From assembly GCA_023213395.1 (NCBI GenBank), contig CM041465.1, positions 126,921,741-126,985,740 on the forward strand: a DNA stretch of 64,000 nucleotides, written 5' to 3'. The translations under genes and the position numbers were made by a program. The notes under the pieces were generated by a model that did no database searches, was not told the origin of the DNA, and saw nothing but the letters and a program-made list of their open reading frames with translations. This document shows positions 48,301 through 61,943 of the stretch, in pieces; positions within the stretch are counted from its first letter, which is position 1, and each line of letters opens with the position of its first letter. Source of the DNA: Cycas panzhihuaensis (lineage: Eukaryota; Cycadophyta).

Positions 48301-49045
48301 AAGGTATCCAAAGGAATACTTTGATATCTATAGGAAATAAAATCTTATGGTATCCAATATAATAATAAAAGTATAGGTCAAGTAATAAAATACTTAGATT
48401 TAGATTGGGTTAGAGAAATAAACAACTGCATATCAACCATAGGATATTACTTTGATCTTGGTAGTGGAATTATCTTATGGAAGTCAAAGAAATAATCGAT
48501 AGTCTCCCTCTCTACCTCTGAAGTTGAATATTAAGTAGCAATTCATGTAATATATGAAGCAACTTGGCTCCAATGACTCTTTGAAGAACTCCATCAATCT
48601 CGAATCATACCTATTACAATAAACTATGATAACTAGAGCACCATTTAAATGACAAAGAATATTGTATTTCATATAGAAATAAAGCATATTTAAGTGTATC
48701 AATAAAGAAAAAGGTTGATAAAAAGGAAATCAAGCTAGTTTGTTGCCCAACTGAAGAACAACTAGTAGATATCTTTATAAAACCTCTTCTAAAGGATAAA
48801 TTAATATATATTAGAACAAAAATATGCATGAAAGAAAAGGATTAGATAATAAGAGAAGAAGTTAAAATATTTCATGTCTTATCCTCTTATTATAATGCAA
48901 CCTTAGTATAAGTCATGTCATTAATAAAGTAACTCTAAATCAGGGTCACTGTTAATGACTCCTTATATATAAATGCATAATGTACTCCTTAATGAATAAC
49001 ATGATTTTATTATTCTTCTCTCTTCATTAGTTCTTTAATCTAATA
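45400..49045 (+). mobile_element. RE1', duplicated 3' part of RE1
   Basis: Starts abruptly at about 45400, just downstream of where gag would be, and continues to the 3' LTR (48860-49045, 186 bp), followed by GTTAG (49046-49050). There is no 5' LTR, primer-binding site or gag. Pre-integrase segment 45911-46120 (MTKNLLSVSHLSNIRMKILF). Integrase about 46250-46760. RT about 47370-48000, with the same altered active site LYINEF-type (Asp to Asn, and D to E in this copy). RNase H extends to about 48800. Many stop codons coincide with those of RE1, so they arose before the duplication. Small indels distinguish the copies. Confidence 0.88.
48860..49045 (+). repeat. 3' LTR of RE1'
   Basis: 186 bp; the first base T is now A (AGTTAAAAT). 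It ends TAATA, followed by GTTAG, and is preceded by the purine tract AAGAGAAGA. Confidence 0.9.
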
Positions 49046-49934
49046 GTTAGGAGTGATGGTGCTCTATAATATAAGCTACTAAAGAGTTAGATTCAACATT
49101 TTGAGTATGTGAGATATGTTGGACAGTAACAAATGAGTACTAGGACAATAATATCAAAGCTTGAGCATGAATTGAGTGTAAATAGAGGGAATGAACATGA
49201 TAGACACTAATAAATTAAAAGATTATAACTTTAGAATCATAAGAGAGATATATAAGTCCTTCATAGAATGGTAAGACACTAATTAATGCTCCTATGATAG
49301 TAATATACTCAACTATAGTGTTGGTTACTTAAGGTAGGAATATACCAGTGAAGGTTAACACATTATCCATTTAGTCACAAATAACCCATGTAATAGCATA
49401 TGGCCCAAGGTTACCTTAACTATCTTTATCAGTATATATGCTCAATGACATGATAAGAAAGAGATCATACTCATAGACAAAGTGATAGATGTAGGGACAT
49501 TATAGGAATTAACCTATGAGGATATAGTTCTATATGAGAGGCTAAGTTTCAACTATAAGATGAGAAGGATATAGGATCGTGGCTAGGTTTTCTCATCATG
49601 AGAGCACCTCCCTAAATATAAACAACGGTAAAAGAATACTTAATACTAAATAGGTTTTGATCATAATTGAGACCATGGTGGGCCTAAGCAAATGGATCTG
49701 AAGGTCCTAAATAATACACCCCAACGGACCTAAATTACATTTCTATAATAGGGATGAAATTGTCAAACAACTTGCTCTAGATACCAAGAGGATAGAAAGA
49801 TAAAGGGATCTTTATCTTTCTTGACTTACCTTCTTTTTTTTTTTAATTTCTTTTCTTTTATTCTCCTTTCTATTTTTTACGGGGGGTGTTTACTCTTACT
49901 AGTATCCTAGGTCATACCATACAATAATGTAGAC
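49046..49934. other. Duplicate of the RE1-E spacer
   Basis: Matches 22211-23118 throughout, with scattered substitutions. It starts GTTAG and ends TAGAC. No gene. Confidence 0.6.
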
Positions 49935-50249
49935 TGTTGGGAGAAGGATCTAGTTACTACAATCCACTACACTAAAGCAATGGCACATAAGAGTAAAATG
50001 AAGAGAATGAGATTGAGAGAAAAAAAGAGGTGAAAATTATGACTCTCCCTTTCACATTTAGCCTTATATATTAGAGGATGTGCATTACGGTTTCCAAAGG
50101 AGTTTCTTGCCTAATGACATGATCTTGAAATTACGCTTAAATGTAAATGAAATTACATTTAACTATGTGACTTAGTTAACCTAAAGTTACCTTCATATAA
50201 TTAATCTAATGATCTTGATGCATTAACATCCATCAATCCCCCCCTTAAT

Positions 50250-53200
50250 GGTAAAAGGTCATTATAAAAAAATTCATTCTATGAGGTCTTTATTTAAGCC
50301 TTATTATTACATTGACACTTTTGTGAGAAAGCTCTAATGGGGAATAAAATCCCACTAACTTTCTAAGCTCTATAGGCCCTTAAATTAAAATGGCTAAGGT
50401 GGCTCTTGATATAGCTTGATAGCCAAAAATCTTTAATATACAGGTTGATCTATTAAGTCTCCATATACAGTTTGGTCATCCCCTATTCCCTTTTGGGTTT
50501 TCATAGGTTCTAATTTTCTAAGACTAGTACAACCCTTATCATTCTATACTAATAAGTAGTTTTCACAAATAGGATAGAGTAGAGACTTACTCTTATTCTT
50601 TTATGACTATAAAGGGGTTTTCACAAATGGAATAGAGTATGATGATCCTATTCTCATCTCCTTTAATCAATCAGAGATGGAGGCTCAAAGGCTGAGCTGG
50701 CTACAAAACTATTCAAACATCATCTTTTGTAGTAGTTTGGTAAAGATATCAACTATTTGATCTGCTATGGGGTAATACTCCAATTAAATTATGTTGTCAT
50801 GAACTAGTTCTTAAATCTTGTGGATATTTATACTTATGTGTTTGGTATGATTATAAAATATAAGATTTTTTGCCATGTGGATTATTGATTGATTATCTAT
50901 ACAAAGGCTAGTAGGACTTGTTTGGGTGATATTTAATGTTTCCAATAATTTCCTAAATCATATCATGTCCTTGTTGGTCTTAGAAGTAGGAATGTATTCA
51001 ACTTCAGTAGTTGAATTAACAGCAATCTTCTACCATCTAGATCTATATGATATTGGTGTTATTCTAAGAAACGTTATATACCTGGATATGGATCTCCCTG
51101 TGTCTTTGTCTCCAATAAAATATAAGTCTGTATATACATATAGTTTAAACTCTAAATTAAGGTCATATAACATACCATATTTATTGGTCATCTTAAGGTA
51201 TCTCAATACTCACACTACTACCTACTAGTGATTCTACTTAGGATTTGTCATATAACGAGTAAGGATGCTAACAGAGTGTGCAATATTAGGTCTTGTATTA
51301 GTAGTATAGATGAGACTAATTATAAGTTACTTATAAAGTGTTATATATACCTCTTGATTATCACCATCAGCTATCAGTTTGACATTGGGTTCTATTGGAG
51401 TGGCTATAGTTTGAGCATCTTCCAACTAAAACTTTGTTAGAAGATTGTTGACATACTTTTCTTAAGAAAGAAAGATTTTGCCATCTTTCTAAGTGACTTT
51501 AATCCCCAAATAGTATTTCATTAACCTAATGTCAGACAATTCGAATGTTTTAGCTAAGTCCTTCTTCAGCTCGTTGATTACCTATTCACTATTCTTTGTT
51601 ATAAGTATATTGTCCACAAAGATTAAGAGATAAGTGACTTTATCTTTTTAACATTTAATGAACAATGTTACATCAATATCCTCGTAGTCACAAACCTCAT
51701 ATCCAAGTTGTCTCATTTTCTCTAACAGCTTGGTAAACCAAGCACGGAGGCTTGTTTAAGGCTATACAAGTACTTTTAGAGCCTACACACCTTAATCTTT
51801 AGACTAACAATCTCAAATCCTTTAAGATGAGCCATATAGATTTCTTCTTCATGATTAGCATTGAGAAATGCAGTTTTTACATCGAGTTGGTGAATCTTTC
51901 ATCCCTGTTGAGATGCTAAGGCCACAAGAGTTCTAATTGTGGGCCACTTGGTTGTAAGTACAAAGACTTCAGTGTAGTCTATGCCTTCCCTTTGTGTAAA
52001 TCCTTTTGCTAGAAACCTTGCCTTGTGTTTTCAAGGGTGACATTAGATCTGTATTTATTTTTGTATACCCATTTGTTTCAAACTATCTTTCTTCTAAGTG
52101 GTAGGTCGAGGAGCTCCCATGTACTATTTTTTATAAGAGATTAATACTCTTCATTCATGGCATTCCTCCAAGCTATGTGTTTTATAGCTTCTTGGTATAA
52201 GTGGGGCTCTTCATTGAGAGCAATATGGAGTTCTACTAGTTCTAACTCAATGAAAAGTGATTCCTATATCTTGGCTTTTACACACCTCATCAGGTCATAT
52301 ATCCTTATTTAGCTGGTGGGATTCATAAGAACCTTGAGTTGGGAATGAGGTCTTGATTTCTCTAACTACATAGTCTTCATTTGGATCATAAAACAGATTA
52401 TTTTTCATATTTGTTAAGGAGGATGTTGGTACATCTAGGGAGTATGGTCCATCTGCCACTACTTTGTCTTTGTCAACTCTACTATTCTTGAATAGTGGTA
52501 CATGATGTGTACTCATTGGTTGAGAGTCACAGCTACTATCCATCATGGTTCTATTATCAAATTCTAATAATTTGAGTAACTCTTGAGTGTCTGCCTCCCT
52601 AAATTTTAGAATTTGTATATCATATTAAGTAGCATCATAATAATGACTATTCAGTATTTTGGAGTCCAAACATAATAATTAATCCTCTATTTTAGTAAAC
52701 ACCATATTTCAGGTGATGATAATCTTCCATGGTAAAGGTATAAAGACCTTATGTCATTTCTCATCCATAGGATATCCAACAAAGATGCCTTTAAGTGCCC
52801 TAGGTTAGAGTTTATTTGTATCTCCATCCAATATATGGGTATAACATGTTAAGCTAAATATTTTGATGTGGTAGGCAGTGGGGGCATGTATAGTCTACTT
52901 TTTATTAGGAGAAGTTCCTTCTTTAGATAGGCTAGCATCATTCATATAATAAACAACTATCCAAATTGCTTCTACATATAGGTAAGTAGGTATATTTTTA
53001 TAAATCATCATAGATTAATCCATATTCATAATAGACCTATTCATACACTTAACAACTCTATTCTATTATGGGGTGCTTGTTATTGTAGTGTGATGCTTGA
53101 TACTGTTATCTTGTAGATAGGTTTCAAACTCAGTAGAGGTATATTCTCTACTATTATCTATTCAGAGACACTTAATCTGATAACCTAGCTTATTTTTAGT

Positions 53201-54230
53201 GGGAGCTTAAAAGCTTTAAAGACACCAAATGCCTCATCTTTCCTAGTTAGAAAAGATACCTACACTTTCCTAGTAAAATAATCAATGAAGAATATGTAAT
53301 ATAATTTCTACTTCAATGATGGAATGAGCATTGGTTTGCATAGATTAGAGTGTATGAATTAAAGAGGATGACTCAATTTTCATTGACTATTGGAAAAGGG
53401 CTCTCTATGAGATTTGGTTATGATACATGCTTTATATTTAAAGGGCTTGGAGGAGAACTTGGGTAGACCTGAAAGGGTATGACAAAAATCTCTAAGTCAA
53501 TTAATATAGACATGGCCTATGCGAGCATGCCAAAGAGCTTCTAGGGATAGTTTATGGTGTGTCAAAGTGGTATTAAAAGCAAAGTCTTCATTAGCACAAA
53601 AGATTTGAGCACAATTAGCTTCAGAAAATGGGGAATTATTTAACTTAAATAATTTGCTAGTAAGCTTTCTAGTCAAGACCACTTGATTTATTGGATGGTA
53701 AATGACTTAAAGAGTTTGGTCATTTGTGGTAACACTAATATTGAATCCACGACAGATAAGAATGGATAAGGAGAGTAGGTTTTGTTTCATATTAGGAATA
53801 TATAAGACATCAAGTAATATAAAGTCTCTCAAGCCTAGGCATTTTAGTTGAATATTCCTAATACCTTTGACTGGTTATTAGAATTTGCCAGCCGTGTGAA
53901 CGACACTATATATACTAGAATCAAAAGTTTGATATAGATTCTGTTTGCAGGTCATATGTTGTGTCATTCCTGTATCAATGATCCATGAGAAGGCGTTTGA
54001 AGTTATATTATTTGTAACTCCAAGAGGAGGTTACATAAATGATTTAAGGTCACAAGTGGCATAGCCATAATGAGCTTCAAAATACATCTTTGTTTGATCA
54101 ATGGTTCTTCCCTCAAGTCTTTGAATATATGCTTTAACAAAACCTACACCTCCAAATTATTCTTCATGTGTTTTATCAACATTCTGAGCTTTGTACTTAT
54201 ATTGAAACTTAAGCAACTTGTATGCAGGCA
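50250..54230 (-). pseudogene. Decayed pol of E'
   Basis: Minus strand, collinear with 23433-27400. RNase H and RT remnants are 50700-52250. The linker stretch 52295-52546 reads MMDSSCDSQPMSTHHVPLFK, matching the SCDSQPMCTHLTPLF stretch after integrase in G. Pre-integrase 53497-53682 contains ALWHARIGHVYIN. The protease motif (about 53950-53990) reads SWIIDTGMTQHMT and keeps the catalytic Asp that the left copy has lost. Confidence 0.82.
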
Positions 54231-54234
54231 TATG

Positions 54235-55171
54235 ATAATCTTTTGTAAGGTGTCCTTTCTCATTACGCCTTTCACACATGATAATCTGATTTCTAGTTCC
54301 TAAACTGTTGGTTTGGCATAACTATCTTGCATTAAAATGTGGTGCTTGGCTTTGAGACTGTCTAAGTTACTATTGTTAAGGGTTTTGTTAACCTTGTGGC
54401 TAATTTCCTCTACCTTATTCTCTACCCATTACTTGGTTATTTCCTTTACTACGAGAGGGACCTTCATTCTTTAAGAAGCATACTTATTCTTCCATATTAA
54501 AAGATGCATCCAAAAGAGGATCTGAAGTTGTAAAATTAGTATTAAAGGTCTTATTAAATTCTATAAATTTCTCTGTAAGAGCTTCAAAGTTAAGTGTCTT
54601 TAATGTTCTACTTGATTGAAGACTTTTAAGCAAGTTCTTATAATCAGGTACATGTAGATAGGACTGTATGAGAAATGCCTATGTAATACATTGGGTCTTA
54701 AAATCTTTATCTATTACTTATTTAATTAGTCAAAGAAGGTTGATTATTTCATGTGCACATCTATTCTACATCTTTGTCTTGTTCATATTTAAGACTAGAT
54801 GAATAAATTCAAGGTTAGACTTTTATATCAATTTTTTTTTTAAGAATCTCGAGGACTTTCCAGGTTGTATCATGTTGTTCTTCATAAATTAGATTATGTA
54901 GGGAGTGATTAGTCACCAATAGAATACTTACATGAATCTTCTCATCATCAATCTCCCATTGAAGTTTAGTTGTAGGATCCATTGGAGCTACAGGTGGCAT
55001 TCCTCGAGAGGTAGGTGTCATTGTTGTTGTAAGAATAATGAGTGTAAGTTACAAATAGGCTCTCCAATGCCCTTCATACTTAGTAGTATTCTTGACTCTA
55101 GTATACCATAGATCCCAATTATCTTTCCTTTTTAATATGTAGTTTACATTCTTCTTAAATTTATAAGATAT
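54235..55171 (-). pseudogene. Decayed gag of E', start codon lost
   Basis: Minus strand, collinear with the gag of E. The start position again reads ATA (55169-55171). 54815-55021 is open: PTSRGMPPVAPMDPTTKLQW, EIDDEKIHVSILLVTNHSLH, TTWKVLEILKKKID. The zinc knuckle (54235-54276) reads CERRNEKGHLTKDY, so the second Cys is Arg and the last is Tyr, against CKRC in the left copy. The Tyr is shared and the Arg is private to this copy. Confidence 0.82.
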
Positions 55172-57217
55172 GGTAAAGATGATGAATTAAAAGAGATAGT
55201 GAAGAAATAGTAAATAAAAATTCCACTAACACATGTGGCTGATACACGTGATGTAGTAGGGAGAAATATGATTAAGTAGTAAGCAATGATAATAGACCAC
55301 CAACACTTGTGGTAAATACTCCTGACACAATAGGGTTTGATCATATATATAAATGGAAATATAAGGATCATAAAGATAAATAATATATCATGTGATTATA
55401 AAATCAAGATTGTACCTATGTAGAGGCTGGCATATAGGTGCATACAACTAAAAAACTAAGTCTAATGTAAGTCATGTGATCAAACCCAAATCTCTATCTC
55501 AAGTCTAAAGTAGTTGAGGTGTCGATGCCTAAGGAGGTTTCTAGTATACGTATTAGGCCCTTCATCTGTAATATCTACACTTGCACTTAGTGATGAAATC
55601 CAAGTCACATTAAAGCTCAAGTACCCCTAGTCATCACCCAGTTTACTAGTGAGTAACTATATACCTCCTATGAAGAGTCAAACGGCACATACGTATCTCA
55701 TAGCCATGACAAATATTAGACCAGGTATATCTTAATCTTAATTAAAGTTTTCAGTTTTCCTCAGTGGTTATGAAGATTATCTCTGATTAGAGGCCATACG
55801 TATGGCTAACCTATCCATCTACCACTATTCTGGTTAAGACCAGACCTAGTATGAAACTTACACCTCCCTTAGGGCCTAGACTTTAGCTAACTGTGGTCTA
55901 TTTCAACTAAGGTGAGTATGCACATAAGTTAAGAACTAGTAGTATAAGTTAGACATATGAGATTCATTTTAGGAAATAATGTAAGTTATTTTCAAATAAC
56001 TTAAACTAAAAAATAAAATAGAAAGATGCTAAATATACTTGCTTTCCTTCCATTCTTACTTTGTTATTGTTACTACTTTATGTGTTGCTTGATGCTATAT
56101 GTAGAAATAGAAAGAGCATGCTAGATTTAGCATAAGAACTAGATGTTACTTTCGATATAAGGTTTTCCTTGCTTTAGTACAATGTTTCTAAATATATTTT
56201 TAGAATTTTTAATATAAACGCCATAAAGGGCTAAAAAATAGATCAACTTACCACTAAAATATTGATTTTTCTAAATCTAGATACATACTAGTTTTTCCTA
56301 TTTTATGAATTTTCTTTTCACAAAATTTATAAATAATAATAAATGGGCAAGATTTTCTAAAAATCACAAATATGCAGGCCTAAATGATGGAATTTAAATT
56401 CATGATAGAAGAAAAAAGATGTTTAGAATGTCATTTATGATAAGATAGTAAAGTCAGATTTCTTAAAAGGCATAATTTTTTTTTTGCCTGAAAAAAACAC
56501 AAAAGTAGAATCTTGCCAAATTCACTATCTCAGAATCCAAACTCTAATATGTAAAAAGATTTATCCTGATATGTATATCAACTTTTCCTTTCTCATCATC
56601 TCTAAAAATGACCAAAACCCTGCCCAAAATGCCCTCACAACATTTTTTATAGGGTTGAGTAGGCAAATTCAACATCTGTTAGAAAACTATAAAGATCTCA
56701 TTAACTAATAGATGAAATTTGATGAGATTTATCTCAAAATGCTTTTGAGACATAAATCTACTAGATTCCTTAAAAAATTTTTAAATTTTTAGCTCATATT
56801 TAAAGGATTTCATTGAAAAAAGTGTTATAAGTTACTCATCTATAAATTTTAACCTTTTATTTCAGTCAAAACTAGCTGTTGTAGGCTAAATATAAAGATA
56901 CTCTAGAAGATAAAAATGATCCTCTTGTCAAGATGACCTTACACATCAAATTTTATCAAAGTATAAGATGGTAAATATTTTCATAAAATTTTAGATCTTA
57001 AATACTTCTGGGACTGTTTCGACAACCAAATGGTTTAAAATCTTTTTCACCTCTAAAATTTTTCATACATAGAAAATATAACAACATAAAAAATACAGTA
57101 ATTTTAAGCTCTCTAATACAAAATAAAGTTCTCAAATAAGCTCTCAATCTCACATAAATTATGAGTGGGGTATTAATGGCTCTATATAAGCTTAGTGGGG
57201 AAATGTGGTCAACAATA
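55172..57217 (-). other. 5' leader of E'
   Basis: About 2 kb, collinear with 28359-30391. No motif. The plus-strand frame at 56484-56708 is antisense chance. Confidence 0.55.
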
Positions 57218-57539
57218 CCTTTGATACCAGCTATTGGGTAAAGGATCTAGTTGCCACACTCCACTACACTAAAGTAATAGTATATAAGAGTAAAATAAAG
57301 AGAATAAGATTAAGGGTAAAAAAGACAGATAAGAATTATGACTCTCTCTTTCATATCCAGCCTTATATATCAGAGGATGTATGTTAGGGTATCTAAAGGA
57401 GTTTTCCACCTAAAGATATTATCCTAAAATTATACTTAAATATAAATAAAATTACATTTAACTATGTGACTTAGCTAACTTAAAGTCACCTTCATATAAT
57501 TAATCTAATGACCTTAATGTATTAACATCCATCATAAAT

Positions 57540-57829
57540 AAGGGTCATGTTAAACCAAGCATTATTAAACCTAACTTCTAGATAATAGGCAATCATCACT
57601 TTCATTATAGTAGTCATATAACTTTTATTAAGATATGATAAAGGGAAGAAGTTAATAAATATAAACTCAAATGCTTAATGATTGACCTAGCTATAAAACA
57701 TTGATATCTATCAAATTATAATATAGATGATCTTTTTAATAAAACTAAGGAAATGAAAAAGCATGAATCAAATCCTCAAAGGTTGAATTATGGGAGTTAG
57801 AAGGAGTTCTACACCAAAGTATCTCTGAG
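57540..57829. other. Duplicate of the E-orphan LTR flank
   Basis: Matches 30714-31003. No gene. Confidence 0.5.
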
Positions 57830-58152
57830 TGTCAAGGGAGGGTGGTAGGATGAACTATTTGAATAATGCCTATATTGGGGCTCATATCCACCTTAAGGAG
57901 ATTGGGGTAATAACCCAAATCAACAGAGACATATTTGCAGTACTATGCTAGATCTTGGCAGCTCTATATTAGGTGTTTATTAATGACAATCAATAGTAGA
58001 CTTTGAGAGGTATGTCAAATCTCTATTAGTCTCATGTATTTATTCAAGGGGTCTGGTGACCTTAGTATTCATCAACACTAGCATTGTCATGGAGTATTAG
58101 TAGTGCTCTCTCTTGTATTTCATTTTGCTCCCTTTGTCCCTTGATTCCATCA
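57830..58152 (+). repeat. Duplicate of the orphan LTR-like block
   Basis: 323 bp, TGTCAAGGG to TCCATCA, the same length as 31004-31326. Followed by TGGTATTAGAGC (58155-58166). Confidence 0.55.
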
Positions 58153-58166
58153 TTTGGTATTAGAGC

Positions 58167-59320
58167 TATTGTTAAGGCATTCAAAGCCAAGATCGATGAG
58201 TTATTGAGGATTCTCAGTCAGAGCTATGAAGGAGGTTGTGAGAAGTCTATTACATGTACTATTGGTATATTTATTTTTATCATTCAATCTTTTGATCTTT
58301 CTCGTAAGTCTATTTATAATATTTATGAAAGTGCATTATACAACATCTTTAGTTAAGTCATATATTTGGGTTCTTTTTGTGGAAGTATCCACCTACATAT
58401 TCAAGCCTCTTGGCCTACATTCTTATATTTATATTGGAATCTATTGTCTCTTTAATACCCTATCTATCTACTTTATGTATCTATATTCAGCTCCTCAAAT
58501 GATTGATCATTGTGTTGGGATCTTTGCATCCCTTTAAATATTTATATTCTTTTTTATTATTTATGTATGTCATCGATCGTTATTCTTAAGCTAAACCATG
58601 CTTCTAATTTTCCTCAGTCTCTACATCAATCTGTTTGTTTAAGCTATCTCCTCTATTTTTACTTTATTCAATTACAAAATAAACAACTATCCCTTTTCTT
58701 CTTCAAACTTCCCCAAGGCTTCATCTCTTGGCATCCAAGTACTCCTTATTCTATTCCTATTTAGATGGATACCAAAATTAGTGTAGATGCCTACTAAAGC
58801 CAAAGGCTTATAATGACTAAAGGTTGCATTCAATTCTGAATGCTATTAAAGAAAACCTTGAGTCCTAGCTAAATCTAACACCATTTCTACTTTTATAATC
58901 TTCTTTCTAAAATCCTTGCATCCAAGAGTCATTAATTTCTCTTTTACAAATAGTGTCTTTGGTACCTGACTGTGACTTAGGGTTGCATCCTCTTCACACT
59001 ATTACATTAGTTTTGTGCCTTGCATTTTCACTTGATTTGTGCCCCTGCTGTCTCCATTGCATCACTTTATAAGCATCTGTTCAAGGATTTGCATCTAATT
59101 GGACCTACATGTATGTCTAGATCTCCCCTTTGACTAATGGCTACACATAAAATAATATATAATAAGATGTAGACCTATCTATATGGATTTTATTTTTATA
59201 AACTTTACAAAATACTTGTGTTACATTGAAATATTTACGTGTGTCTATATTTATATTATTTTGGCTGAATATTTAAGGATTCTTTTTATGTCATTTTTAG
59301 TATTTATTCACTCATCATAT
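58167..59320 (+). other. Duplicate body of the orphan element
   Basis: Collinear with 31341-32494. A frame at 58195-58356 reads MDELLRILSQSYEGGCEKSI through IIQSFDLSRKSIYNIYESAL without a stop, whereas the left copy has stops. I do not recognise the family. Confidence 0.4.
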
Positions 59321-59324
59321 TTAA

Positions 59325-61645
59325 TCGAGAATATGAAATCATACATAAAATGTTTCCATTTGCAGAATCTTTAACCATATACAACAAGCAAATAATAATA
59401 TATATGATTTACATGGGAATACCCTTTTAGGAAAAAGTCCACCACAAAAGGATCCTTGATGGATCACATTGATTATTGTATAATGGTTTGATACATCAAA
59501 CACACAAGGGCTCAAGGCTTTTATACTCATCCAAGAGATGTTATATGATTAGGGTTGTGACTCTCTAAATAAGTCACATTTTTTCTCTTAATCACCTTAG
59601 TTAAACCACTTTAACATTAACATAGTGGCTTAATAATTAACTGCCATATTAACGTCCCCCTTTAATGTGAATATGGGGAGCTTACCAACTATAACAACTG
59701 TGTTATCATGAAAGTTGGGACTATCCTGTAGCTTCTTTATCCTTGTAGATACATCCTCCCTCAAGGACAACATTTATGAGTCCTAATTTGGTATGCATCT
59801 TTATGAATTGATCTTTAATGAGTGTCTTGGTAGACATGTTTGCAAGCTGAAATTCACAGGGACAATAGTCAACTTGTAGCTTCCCTAACTTAATCTGTTC
59901 ATAAATATAGCAGTGTTAAATCTCAATATGCTTCATACGTATATAAAACTCTAGATTCTTTGATAGACAAATGGAACTCTAATTATCAACAAAGATAGTC
60001 AAATGTTCATTTGAAACTCTAAGAAACTCCAAAAGACCTTGCAACCATACTGCTTCCTTCACATTAGCACTAAGTCCTTAATATTAAACCTCTATAGAAG
60101 ATAGTGCTACTATTTACTGCTTCTTTGATTACCATAAAATAAATCCATTATAAACATCAAACGGATATCTAGTAGTGGACTTTTGATCATCAGAATCTCC
60201 TCCCTAATTAGCATCTGTGTAGCCATGCAATTTTATCTCTTCACCTCGATGGTATTCGAGACTAAGATTAATTATCCCCTTTAAATACTTTAGAATTCAC
60301 TTCATTATAACTAAATAAGGCTCTTGAGGATTTTGCATATAGAGGGAAACTGATCCAATAGTGTGTGTGATATCTGGTCTAGTATGAGTCAAATAGATCA
60401 AACTTCTTACCAACTCACGATATTTTGTGCCATCTATAGAGGGTTTAGCTATATCTTTTTACAACTTTGCACTTTTTACACATGGTGTCGCAACAGGTTT
60501 GTAATTCTACATTCTAATTTTCTTTAACAAGTTCTTCACATACTATGACTATAACAACACAATCCTATCATCCATCTGATTGATCTGAATGCCCAAGAAG
60601 TAGTGAATTCTTCTAAGATCTATTATCTCAAATGAAGCTCCTAGATTTGAATTGACTTTAGCAATAGCCTTGCCATAGTTACTACTGATGATCAAATCAT
60701 CCACATACACCATGAAAGCAACTATTGAAGGCCCTCTTCTCTTCACATATAGGTTTAGGTCAAGTTCTGAAATTTTAAAACCTTCAACTTTTAACTTAGT
60801 ATCTATCTTTGCATATTAACCATAGGATGCTTGTCTCAGGCCATAGATTGACTTCTTTAAATGGTAAATAAGATGCTCCTAGCCATCCTTAACAAATCCT
60901 AGAGGTTGTAATATATATATATCTCCTCCTTTAGATCTCTACTAAGGAATGCAGACTTGATGTCCATCTATAAGTAGCTACTAAAGAAATAAGTAATCAT
61001 ACCATTGTCATTTTGGAGACTAGTTTAAATGACTCCTTATAGTCAATTAATTCTTTTTGCTTAAATCCTTACATAACAAGTCTAGCCTTGTACTTATCCA
61101 CCTCTCCATCAGAGTGGAACTTTGTATTATAGACCCACTAGCATCTAACAAGGTTCTTTATTAGAGGGAGTGGAACCAAATCCCATGTATTATTCTTTAG
61201 CAGAGAACTATATTACTCCTCTATCATAACTCTTCATCATGGATCTCCTTTTGCTTCATCAAATGAATGAGGATCACTAGAGTTATTGGTGTCTACTAGT
61301 AGAGTTCAACTGGCATGTTGACTTCTTATTCTTCTATCATCAATTAAGGTATGTATCGTCACAGTGGAATCTTTAAGAGTCTTCCTTACCTATAAAGGTA
61401 TTGAAGGACCTATTACTGGAGGTATTTCATCTTGCAGTAGCTCCTCGCTCTTACTCGTCTCACTTGGTCCTACTTCCTTAGGTGTTCCAGTGACTGACTC
61501 ATCATCCTCTTCATTTGATAAATCTGGGAATGGGAGAAGGGGGGAGGTAAAAAGGCTCCTTTGATGATATGTTAGCATGATACATCGATGAATCATTAAA
61601 TTTTACATCCTAACTAACCACAATCTTCTTCCCCTATGGATCCCA
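59325..61645 (-). pseudogene. D', duplicated RT/RNase H part of element D
   Basis: Minus strand. The 3' LTR is about 59325-59654 (right edge ATTAACG, then the purine tract). RNase H is about 59760-60280. Reverse transcriptase is about 60300-61200, with 60549-60746 open: FMVYVDDLIISSNYGKAIAK (active-site Y-V-D-D intact), then IHYFLGIQINQMDD. The empty target site of G is at 61208-61212 (single CTATA). The linker segment (about 61390-61596) reads DLSNEEDDESVTGTPKEVGP, then SETSKSEELLQDE, an acidic linker typical of the region between integrase and RT. D' is interrupted at 61645 by element H. Confidence 0.85.
61208..61212. other. Empty target site for element G in D'
   Basis: A single CTATA in the context AGAGAACTATATTACTCC. 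In the left copy the same site reads AGAGAACTATA, then element G, then CTATATTCCTCC. Confidence 0.9.
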
Positions 61646-61943
61646 TGAAAAGAGTGGATCTATCCTTCATCTCCATGCACTAAACACAAAGGCAAACATG
61701 GGAGCAAGAGAGACTTGAGAGAAAGAAAGTAGCTCTCACAAAATGGGGAGGTAAAGAATGAATCTCCTCCATTGAGCTTTACTTTTATATTGAGAGAGGG
61801 AGCATTTGAGGTAGGTGAAATGAAATTACACATAATGCACATGAAAGTGCATTTCACTTAAGTGATCTAATTTAAAGTTCACTTAAGACCCTTTTTCGAA
61901 ATAATCAACTAATGTAATGACCTTATGTCATTAACCCTTTTCA
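61646..61943 (-). repeat. 3' LTR of H
   Basis: 298 bp, TGAAAAGAG to CTTTTCA, the reverse complement of the G LTR with scattered differences. TATA-like string on the minus strand at about 61783-61791. Confidence 0.93.

Larger units (their letters stand above)
49935..57534 (-). mobile_element. E', duplicated copy of copia element E
   Basis: LTRs at 49935-50235 (301 bp) and 57232-57534 (303 bp; first bases TATT). Primer-binding-site remnant CCTTTGATACCA at 57218-57229. Target duplication TAGAC at left (49930-49934), changed to TAAAT at right (57535-57539). It has the same internal order as E, and the flanks match E's flanks, so it is one ancestral insertion copied by the segmental duplication. 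Confidence 0.9.

Noticed and set aside
45400-57534. RE1' and E' as independent insertions of the same families
   Set aside because: Flanking non-element DNA, target duplications and many stops are shared with the left copies. Segmental duplication explains all of it.
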